A stretch of DNA of 5,036 nt from Gammaproteobacteria bacterium (GTDB lineage: Bacteria; Pseudomonadota; Gammaproteobacteria; J044). Of the stretch, positions 1-5,036 are shown piece after piece; the stretch's first letter is position 1, and every line of letters begins with the position of its first letter. The notes beneath the pieces are model-generated. The model was not told the DNA's origin. It worked only from the letters and a program-made list of their open reading frames with translations, and ran no database searches. Location of the stretch: contig JALWNJ010000167.1 in NCBI GenBank assembly GCA_026995955.1, forward strand, positions 1 to 5,036. Direction: 5' to 3'. A program made the position numbers and the translations under genes.

Positions 1-35
1 ACAGGGCGCAGGGTTCCCGGAACCCTGCGCCCTGT
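1..35. terminator. Perfect inverted repeat, probable terminator of an upstream gene
   Basis: The 15-base arms at 1-15 and 21-35 are exact reverse complements around a 5-base CCCGG centre, and one more C-G pair can form inside. Such a GC-rich stem is typical of an intrinsic terminator. However, the right arm is followed by CCTGCGG and not by a T tract; the nearest T run is only TTTT at 50-53. The left arm begins at the first base of the window, so the stem may extend further and an A/T tract serving the opposite strand cannot be seen. Its position just before the operon suggests it ends an upstream transcript, but it could also sit in the 5' leader of the operon mRNA. Confidence 0.6.
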
Positions 36-69
36 CCTGCGGCCTGCCATTTTGAAGACAGGCATGTTC

Positions 70-75
70 GAGGTG
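70..75 (+). promoter_or_regulatory. Shine-Dalgarno that decides the soeA start
   Basis: GAGGTG lies 6 bases before the ATG at 82, a good ribosome-binding-site match and spacing. The two upstream in-frame candidates, TTG at 52 and ATG at 64, have weaker purine stretches before them. This supports the start at 82 and a 970-residue protein. Confidence 0.6.
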
Positions 76-81
76 CAGATC

Positions 82-2994
82 ATGAGCTCGCTACCCAAGT
101 TCGAAGACCATTCCAGGCAGGAGGTCAAGTATTCCACCTGCTACATGTGTGCCTGCCGCTGCGGCATCAAGGTCACCGTCGAGAACAACAAGGTCCGCTT
201 CATCCAGGGCAACCGCAATCACCCGATCAACAAGGGGGTGCTCTGTGCCAAGGGCAACTCCGGCATCATGAAGCAGGTCTCCCCGGCCAAGCTCAAGGCC
301 CCGATGCTGCGCAAGCAGGGCGCGGAGCGTGGCTCCGGCGAGTTCGAGATCATCTCCTGGGATCAGGCGCTGGACATCCTCACCGAGCGCCTGCGCAAGA
401 TCCGCGAGACCGACCCCAAGAAACTGGCCTTCTTCACCGGCCGTGACCAGATGCAGGCCCTGACCGGCATGTGGGCCACCCAGTTCGGCACCAACAACTG
501 GGCCGCGCATGGCGGTTTCTGCTCCGTCAACATGGCCGCAGCCGGTCTCTACACCATGGGCCATGCCTTCTGGGAGTTCGGCGATCCCGACTGGGAGCGC
601 ACCAAGTACTTCATGATGTGGGGCGTGGCCGAGGACCATGCCTCCAACCCCATCAAGCTGGGCCTGGAGAAGCTCAAGCGCCGCGGCGGCAAGTTCGTCT
701 CCGTCAACCCGGTGCGCACCGGCTACCAGGCCATCGCCGATGAGTGGGTGGGCATCCGCCCCGGCACCGACGCCATGCTGGCGCTGTCCATGATCCATGT
801 CCTGCTGCGCAACGACCAGTTCGACTGGGACTACCTGGTGCGCTACACCAACGCCATCCAGCTCGTGGTCTGCACCCCCGGCCAGAAGGGCGACGGCCTG
901 ATCCTGCGCGACGAGAACGGCAAGCCGCTGTGCTGGGACCTGGAGAAGGAGGCCTTCGTCGACGCCACCCAGCCCGATGTGAAGCCGGCCCTGTTCGGCG
1001 AGTACACCGCCCCCGATGGCCGACCGGTGAAGACCGTGATGACGCTGATCGCCGAGAAGTACCTCGACGAGCAGTACAGCCCGGAAAACGCCGAGAAGGT
1101 CACCGGCGTGCCGGCCGAGCAGATCGAGCGTCTGGCGCTGGAGATGGCGCATGTGGCCTTCAAGGAGAGCATCGAGCTCGACATCGAGTGGACCGACTGC
1201 TACGGCCGCAAGCACGACAAGGTCATCGGTCGCCCGGTGTCGATGCACGCCATGCGCGGCATCTCCGCCCACTCCAACGGCTTCCAGACCTGCCGTGCCA
1301 TCCACCTGCTGCAGATCCTGCTGGGCTCGGTGGACGTGCCTGGCGGGCACCTGGCCAAGCCGCCGTATCCCAAGCACATCCCGCCGGGGATCAAGCCGGC
1401 CAAGGATACTGCGCCCAACACCCCGCTCAAGTCGCCGCCGCTGGGCTTCCCCACCGCGCCGGAAGATCTGGTCATCGACGACGAGGGCAACCCCAAGCGC
1501 ATCGACAAGGCCTATTCCTGGGAAGCGCCGCTGGCCAACCACGGTCTGATGCACATGGTCATCACCAATGCCGTAAAGGGCGACCCCTACCCGATCGACA
1601 CGCTGATCTTCTTCATGGCCAACATGTCCTGGAACTCCACCATGAACACCAAGGAGATCATGGACATGCTGGTGGAGAAGGACGAGAACGGCGAGTACAA
1701 GATCCCGTTCCTGGTGGTGGCTGATGCGTTCCATGCCGAAATCGTCAACTACGCCGATCTGGTGCTGCCCGACACCACCTACCTCGAGCGTTACGACACC
1801 ATCTCCATGCTCGACCGGCCGATCTCCGAGCCGGACACCGCGGCCGACTCCATCCGTCATCCCATCCTGGAGCCGGATCGTGATGTCAAGCCGTGGCAGG
1901 AGGTGCTGGTGGAGCTGGCCTCGCGCCTCAAGTTCCCGGCCTTCACCACCGAGGACGGGGAGCGCAAGTTCAAGGACTACAAGGACTTCATCACCAACTG
2001 GGAGAAGGAGCCGGGCATCGGCTTCCTCGCCGGCTGGCGCCTCGACGAGGACGGCAACGAGGTGCACCTGCGCGGCAAGCCCAACCCCAAGCAGTGGGAC
2101 CGCTACATCGAGAACCAGAGCTTCTTCACCTATCATCTGGCGCCCAACCAGCAGTTCTACCGCTTCTGCAACAGGGACTACCTGGAACTGGCCAAGCACG
2201 CCGCTTGGGTGGGCAGCACCGATCCCATCATCATGGAGCTGTACTCGGAGACGCTGCAGAAGTTCAATCTCGCCGGCCAGGGCCTGTACGACGGCCCGTG
2301 CCCGAGCAAGCCGGAGCACAAGGAGCGGCTGACGAAGTACTTCACGCCGCTGCCCGAGTACTACAAGCCGCTGGAGCAGTGCCGCATCGACGAGGACGAA
2401 TACCCGTTCCATGCCGTCAACCAGCGGCCCATGTTCATGTACCACTCCTGGGATTCCCAGAACGCCTGGCTGCGCCAGATCATGGCCCAGAACTTCCTCT
2501 ACATGAACCGCCAGCAGGCGGAGAAGATGGGCATCGAGGACAAGTCCTGGGTCTGGGTCGAGTCGCACAACGGCAAGATCCGCGTCCAGGTCAAACTGAT
2601 GGAGGGCGTCGAGCCCAACACCGTGTGGACCTGGAATGCCATCGGCAAGCAGTCCGGCGCCTGGTCGTTGGCGCCCAATGCCAACGAGTCGCAGGATGGC
2701 TTCCTGATGAACCACCTGATCTCCGAACTGCTGCCGAAGAAGGGCGACGCCGCCGACGGCATGACCAATTCCGACCCGGTTACCGGCCAGGCGGCCTGGT
2801 ACGACCTGCGGGTGAAGGTCTACCCGGCAGCGCCGGGCGAAACCGGCAGCTGGCCGCAGTTCGACACCATCAAGCCGTTCCCGGGCAAGGATCCGGCGCC
2901 GGAGGTACTGCGCTACCACACGCACGAGCCGGTGCACCTCAACCGCGACATGATGGACATCCTCACCCGCGGTGAGAAGTGGCGCGAAGACTGA
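82..2994 (+). CDS. soeA: Sulfite dehydrogenase (quinone), molybdopterin catalytic subunit SoeA
   Basis: Catalytic subunit of the complex iron-sulfur molybdoenzyme (DMSO reductase family) that oxidises sulfite to sulfate and passes two electrons to the quinone pool through SoeB and SoeC. With the start at ATG 82 it has 970 residues, the usual size for SoeA. The N-terminal [4Fe-4S] domain has Cys20, Cys23, Cys27 and Cys55 (CYMCACRC, then GVLCAKG). Next is the Mo-bis-PGD core: AHGGFCSVNM contains Cys147, the likely Mo ligand by analogy with polysulfide reductase; GIRPGTD lies at 224-230 and LPDTTYLER at 562-570. A C-terminal dinucleotide-binding domain covers roughly 782-945. There is no twin-arginine signal or other leader, which implies a cytoplasmic active site and separates it from periplasmic PsrA/PhsA/DmsA relatives. 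The stretches FFTGRDQ, AEDHASNPIK and LDRPISEPDTAADSIRHP recall known SoeA proteins from memory. An in-frame TTG at 52 would add ten residues. Substrate is inferred; the family and cofactor are near certain. Confidence 0.88.
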   Translation: MSSLPKFEDHSRQEVKYSTCYMCACRCGIKVTVENNKVRFIQGNRNHPINKGVLCAKGNSGIMKQVSPAKLKAPMLRKQGAERGSGEFEIISWDQALDILTERLRKIRETDPKKLAFFTGRDQMQALTGMWATQFGTNNWAAHGGFCSVNMAAAGLYTMGHAFWEFGDPDWERTKYFMMWGVAEDHASNPIKLGLEKLKRRGGKFVSVNPVRTGYQAIADEWVGIRPGTDAMLALSMIHVLLRNDQFDWDYLVRYTNAIQLVVCTPGQKGDGLILRDENGKPLCWDLEKEAFVDATQPDVKPALFGEYTAPDGRPVKTVMTLIAEKYLDEQYSPENAEKVTGVPAEQIERLALEMAHVAFKESIELDIEWTDCYGRKHDKVIGRPVSMHAMRGISAHSNGFQTCRAIHLLQILLGSVDVPGGHLAKPPYPKHIPPGIKPAKDTAPNTPLKSPPLGFPTAPEDLVIDDEGNPKRIDKAYSWEAPLANHGLMHMVITNAVKGDPYPIDTLIFFMANMSWNSTMNTKEIMDMLVEKDENGEYKIPFLVVADAFHAEIVNYADLVLPDTTYLERYDTISMLDRPISEPDTAADSIRHPILEPDRDVKPWQEVLVELASRLKFPAFTTEDGERKFKDYKDFITNWEKEPGIGFLAGWRLDEDGNEVHLRGKPNPKQWDRYIENQSFFTYHLAPNQQFYRFCNRDYLELAKHAAWVGSTDPIIMELYSETLQKFNLAGQGLYDGPCPSKPEHKERLTKYFTPLPEYYKPLEQCRIDEDEYPFHAVNQRPMFMYHSWDSQNAWLRQIMAQNFLYMNRQQAEKMGIEDKSWVWVESHNGKIRVQVKLMEGVEPNTVWTWNAIGKQSGAWSLAPNANESQDGFLMNHLISELLPKKGDAADGMTNSDPVTGQAAWYDLRVKVYPAAPGETGSWPQFDTIKPFPGKDPAPEVLRYHTHEPVHLNRDMMDILTRGEKWRED

Positions 2995-3027
2995 TCGCCG
3001 GAACCGAACAGAACAGGAGCTGAAACA

Positions 3028-3723
3028 ATGCGTCTAGGTCTCGTCATCGACATCGATACCTGCGTGGGCTGTCACGGTTGCGCGACCGCCTGCAAGCAGT
3101 GGAACACCTCGGGCACCAGTGGCCCGCTGACCGACTACCGCCCCTACGGGCGCAACCCCAGCGGCGTGTGGTTCAACCGCATCCGCCACTACGAGGTGGG
3201 CGACTACCCGAACAACAAGACCATCAACTTCCCCATGTCGTGCATGCATTGCGAGGATGCCGACTGCGTCACCGTGTGCCCCACCGGCGCCTCCTACAAG
3301 CGCAAGGAAGACGGCATCGTGCTGGTCGACCACGACAAGTGCATGGGCTGCAACTACTGCTCCTGGGCCTGCCCCTACGGCGCCCGCGAGCTGGATCGCG
3401 AGGAGGGCGTGATGAAGAAGTGCACGCTCTGCATCGACCGCATCTACGACGAGGAGCTGCCCGAGGAGGACCGCAAGCCGGCCTGCGTGCTGACCTGCCC
3501 GGCCCATGCCCGCTACTTCGGCGACTTCGACGACCCCGACTCCGAGGTCAGCCGCCTGGTGCGCGAGCGTGCCGGCTACAAGCTGATGCCGGAACTCGGC
3601 TACAACCCGACCAACACCTATCTGCCACCGCGGCTCACGACTCCCGTGCCCACCGACGATGTCCGCAAGGACACCCTGGTGAGCAAGGTGAAGGAGTGGA
3701 CCAACAAGGTCGTGGCACGCTAA
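3028..3723 (+). CDS. soeB: Sulfite dehydrogenase (quinone), four-cluster iron-sulfur subunit SoeB
   Basis: Electron-transfer subunit of 231 residues, of the DmsB/PhsB/NrfC ferredoxin type, expected to carry electrons from SoeA to the membrane subunit. Sixteen cysteines fit four [4Fe-4S] clusters: 12, 15, 18, 22 (CVGCHGCATAC); 72, 75, 80, 84 (CMHCEDADCVTVC); 105, 108, 111, 115 (CMGCNYCSWAC); and 132, 135, 153, 157 (CTLC and CVLTC). As in this family, cysteines from different motifs probably combine to hold each cluster. No signal peptide is present, matching a cytoplasmic SoeA partner. The ATG is 33 bases after the soeA stop and has an AGGAG at 3015-3019 with 8-base spacing. The tail after about residue 165 is cysteine-free and probably contacts SoeA or the anchor; that part is inference. 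No residue of the cluster motifs is missing. Confidence 0.9.
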   Translation: MRLGLVIDIDTCVGCHGCATACKQWNTSGTSGPLTDYRPYGRNPSGVWFNRIRHYEVGDYPNNKTINFPMSCMHCEDADCVTVCPTGASYKRKEDGIVLVDHDKCMGCNYCSWACPYGARELDREEGVMKKCTLCIDRIYDEELPEEDRKPACVLTCPAHARYFGDFDDPDSEVSRLVRERAGYKLMPELGYNPTNTYLPPRLTTPVPTDDVRKDTLVSKVKEWTNKVVAR

Positions 3724-3739
3724 GCGAGGGGATCGAACC

Positions 3740-4681
3740 ATGCATCCAGCACTGTCCGTCATCATCTTCACCGTCAGTTCCGGTGCCGGGTACGGCCTGC
3801 TCATCCTGATGGCCACCCTGCACCTGTTCGGGCTCGCCGGCGACATGAGCGACAACGAACTGCTCACCGGCGGCATCATCGGCCTCGGGCTCATTACCTT
3901 CGGCCTGATGTCCTCCACCTTCCACCTGGCCAACCCGAAGAACGCCTGGCGCGCCTTCAGCCGCTTCCGCACCTCCTGGCTGTCGCGCGAGGGGCTGTTT
4001 GCGGTTCTGGTGTATCCGTTTGCGCTGCTGTACCTGTTCGCCATCTGGAACGGCGGCGCCGAGGTCACCGGCTTCATGAAGTTCATGGGGGTGATGACCA
4101 TCCTGCTATCGCTGCTGACGGTGTTCTCCACCGGCATGATCTACGGTTGCCTGAAGACCATCCGCCAGTGGAACAGCGCGCTGACGCCGGCCAACTACAT
4201 CCTGCTCGGCCTGGCCACGGGCAGCGTGCTGCTGGTGGCCATCCGCGCCAGCTTCGGCGGCGAGCTGAAGGCCGCGGCCACCCTGTCCTTCGCCCTGCTG
4301 ATGATCGCCCTGGTGCTGAAGGCCATCTACTACTTCTGGATCGCCCGCGTCACCGGCCCCACCATCAGGACCGCGACCGGCTTCACCCGCGCCAATGTGC
4401 GCCTGCTCGATGTCGGCCATACCGCCGGCACCTTCCTCACCGAGGAGTTCGGGTACCAGCCGGAGCACACCACCGTGGTGCTGTTCAAGACCCTGGTGTT
4501 CGTGCTCGGTTTCATCCTGCCCGGTGTGCTGGTCTACGGCATGATCGACGGCGAGGGTTCCACCGCGGCCGCCTTCACCGCGGCGGCCTGTGCGCTGATC
4601 GGCACGGGTCTCGAGCGCTGGCTGTTCTTCGCCGAGGCGCGTCATGTGGTCAACCTGTATCACGGTGCCCAGCACACCTGA
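3740..4681 (+). CDS. soeC: Sulfite dehydrogenase (quinone), membrane anchor subunit SoeC (DmsC/NrfD type)
   Basis: Integral membrane subunit of 313 residues that should anchor SoeAB to the inner face of the cytoplasmic membrane and bind quinone. Eight hydrophobic segments are visible at about 7-32, 43-61, 86-104, 112-137, 151-170, 177-202, 246-268 and 275-298. After helix 2 comes the DmsC-family signature, HLANPKNAWRAF (62-73) followed by TSWLSREG (78-85). The C-terminal ERWLFFAEARHVVNLYHG stretch (292-309) is also characteristic of this group. There is no heme-binding cytochrome b pattern I can recognise, in line with DmsC-like anchors. The ATG is 16 bases after the soeB stop, with GAGGGG at 3726-3731 and 8-base spacing, so the gene is cotranscribed with soeAB. 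Assignment to SoeC and not DmsC or PhsC rests mainly on its neighbours. Confidence 0.87.
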   Translation: MHPALSVIIFTVSSGAGYGLLILMATLHLFGLAGDMSDNELLTGGIIGLGLITFGLMSSTFHLANPKNAWRAFSRFRTSWLSREGLFAVLVYPFALLYLFAIWNGGAEVTGFMKFMGVMTILLSLLTVFSTGMIYGCLKTIRQWNSALTPANYILLGLATGSVLLVAIRASFGGELKAAATLSFALLMIALVLKAIYYFWIARVTGPTIRTATGFTRANVRLLDVGHTAGTFLTEEFGYQPEHTTVVLFKTLVFVLGFILPGVLVYGMIDGEGSTAAAFTAAACALIGTGLERWLFFAEARHVVNLYHGAQHT

Positions 4682-4701
4682 TCGGTTGCCCATGTCCCGC
4701 C

Positions 4702-4734
4702 CGCAAGACGCCTGCCCCGTGCAGGCGTCTTGCG
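4702..4734 (+). terminator. Intrinsic terminator of the soeABC operon
   Basis: Fourteen-base perfect arms (CGCAAGACGCCTGC at 4702-4715 and its complement at 4721-4734) enclose the loop CCCGT, and TTT follows at 4735-4737. It begins 20 bases after the soeC stop codon. The short T run is weaker than a textbook terminator, but the stem is strong and the position is right. No A run precedes the left arm, so it is probably not bidirectional. Confidence 0.85.
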
Positions 4735-4799
4735 TTTCCGGGCCGGGATTTGAGCTAACGCAATGAAGGTGATCCTGCCTGGGGTATCATGGGCCGGCC
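4735..4799 (+). promoter_or_regulatory. Short intergenic region expected to hold the promoter of the downstream gene
   Basis: The terminator at 4702-4734 implies that the gene starting at 4800 needs its own promoter, and only about 65 bases are available. TATCAT at 4785-4790 is a plausible -10 element, but no good -35 lies 16-18 bases upstream; TTGAGC at 4750-4755 is too far away (29 bases). If TATCAT is used, transcription would begin within a few bases of the start codon. This is a weak, inferred call. Confidence 0.3.
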
Positions 4800-5036
4800 A
4801 TGAATCTGTCGTTGGGACAACTGCTGGGTGACCTGGCCGTGCTGGTTGTCGCCGGCTGGGCACTGACGCTTGCCTGGGCGGCCTGGCGCGCGCCCTGGCG
4901 CAAGCTGTTCCAGCCCGACAACTTCAATGTCTTCCTCGGCGCCTGCGTGCTGGTGATGGTGCTGTGGAAGCTCCGCGCCGGGGTGTCGCCGGGGCTGGAC
5001 ATCCACTTCCTCGGCATCACCACCCTGGTGCTGATG
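4800..5036 (+). CDS. Integral membrane protein, probable CbiM-like energy-coupling-factor transporter permease (5' part)
   Basis: An open frame begins at ATG 4800 and continues past the right edge, giving 79 N-terminal residues. Hydrophobic segments are visible at about 9-28 and 42-58, and a third starts near 68. A basic, tryptophan-rich loop (WRAPWRKLFQP, about 29-39) lies between the first two. The segment GLDIHFLGITTLVLM at the visible end resembles the conserved early part of CbiM-like permeases annotated as energy-coupling-factor ABC transporter permeases in pseudomonads and relatives, which are thought to take up metal ions such as cobalt or nickel. That match is from memory and covers only part of the protein. 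An in-frame TGA at 4770-4772 limits the 5' end, and the ATG at 4789 is in another frame and stops after four codons. No convincing Shine-Dalgarno precedes the ATG. It is separated from soeABC by a terminator, so a functional link is not implied. Confidence 0.6.
   Translation, partial: MNLSLGQLLGDLAVLVVAGWALTLAWAAWRAPWRKLFQPDNFNVFLGACVLVMVLWKLRAGVSPGLDIHFLGITTLVLM

Noticed and set aside
1360..1480. Proline-rich stretch in SoeA (about residues 427-466), considered as a possible unusual insertion
   Set aside because: From memory, characterised SoeA proteins have a similar proline-rich loop before the GFxTxPEDL segment, so it looks like a family trait and not an insertion.
744..1724. Plus-strand frame of 326 codons inside soeA, and similar ones at 1724-2332 and 1893-2975
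   Set aside because: These are out-of-frame readings of soeA with Arg/Ala/Pro/Gly-rich low-complexity translations typical of GC-rich shadow frames; soeA itself is intact, so they do not indicate frameshifts.
91..2937. Very long minus-strand open frame (948 codons) antisense to soeA
   Set aside because: It is codon-register aligned with soeA. Antisense stops there would require TTA, CTA or TCA codons in soeA, which are rare in such GC-rich DNA, so the open frame is expected by composition. Its translation is low-complexity and rich in Val, Leu, Gly, His and Asp, with no recognisable domain.
82..2994. Alternative identity as formate dehydrogenase, nitrate reductase, DMSO reductase or polysulfide/thiosulfate reductase
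   Set aside because: There is no twin-arginine leader, the C20/C23/C27/C55 cluster and GFCSVNM context differ from formate and nitrate enzymes as I know them, and the long motifs recalled from SoeA match throughout. The polysulfide/thiosulfate group remains the nearest alternative.
3034..4137. Minus-strand open frame (367 codons) spanning soeB and part of soeC
   Set aside because: The same compositional effect explains it. It crosses two well-supported genes and the ribosome site between them, and its product has no recognisable motif.
4106..4693. Minus-strand open frame opposite soeC and its tail
   Set aside because: It is a Gly/Gln/His/Glu-rich shadow of the hydrophobic soeC coding strand without any domain, and soeC is well supported.

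Overview
The window is a compact block of high-GC bacterial DNA with strong G/C preference at third codon positions. All genes read left to right. Protein similarity, GC content and the family of the last gene suggest a gammaproteobacterium, perhaps Pseudomonas- or Halomonas-like. The genus cannot be fixed from the sequence alone.

Layout: positions 1-35 form a near-perfect palindromic hairpin, probably the terminator of a gene that ends left of the window. Next comes a three-gene operon (about 82-4681) encoding a complex iron-sulfur molybdoenzyme. Its parts are a large molybdopterin catalytic subunit (970 aa, 82-2994), a four-cluster ferredoxin-like subunit (231 aa, 3028-3723) and an eight-helix DmsC/NrfD-type membrane anchor (313 aa, 3740-4681). 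The gaps between genes are 33 and 16 nt, and each of the two downstream genes has its own Shine-Dalgarno. A strong hairpin at 4702-4734 closes the operon. After it, a new gene starts at 4800 and runs off the right edge. Its 79 visible residues are hydrophobic and resemble CbiM-like energy-coupling-factor transporter permeases.

How the genes work together: the three subunits best match SoeABC, the cytoplasmic membrane-bound sulfite dehydrogenase (quinone). The large subunit has no twin-arginine signal, which places the active site in the cytoplasm. Electrons from sulfite oxidation would pass from the Mo-bis-PGD cofactor through the [4Fe-4S] cluster of SoeA and the four clusters of SoeB to quinone at SoeC. 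In sulfur oxidisers this is the last step to sulfate. In heterotrophs it removes sulfite released from sulfonates such as taurine.

I found no mobile elements, CRISPR arrays, tRNA or rRNA genes. Nothing here looks like an undescribed system; the points worth checking are the operon's missing promoter, the start codon of the first gene, the substrate assignment and the start region of the last gene.
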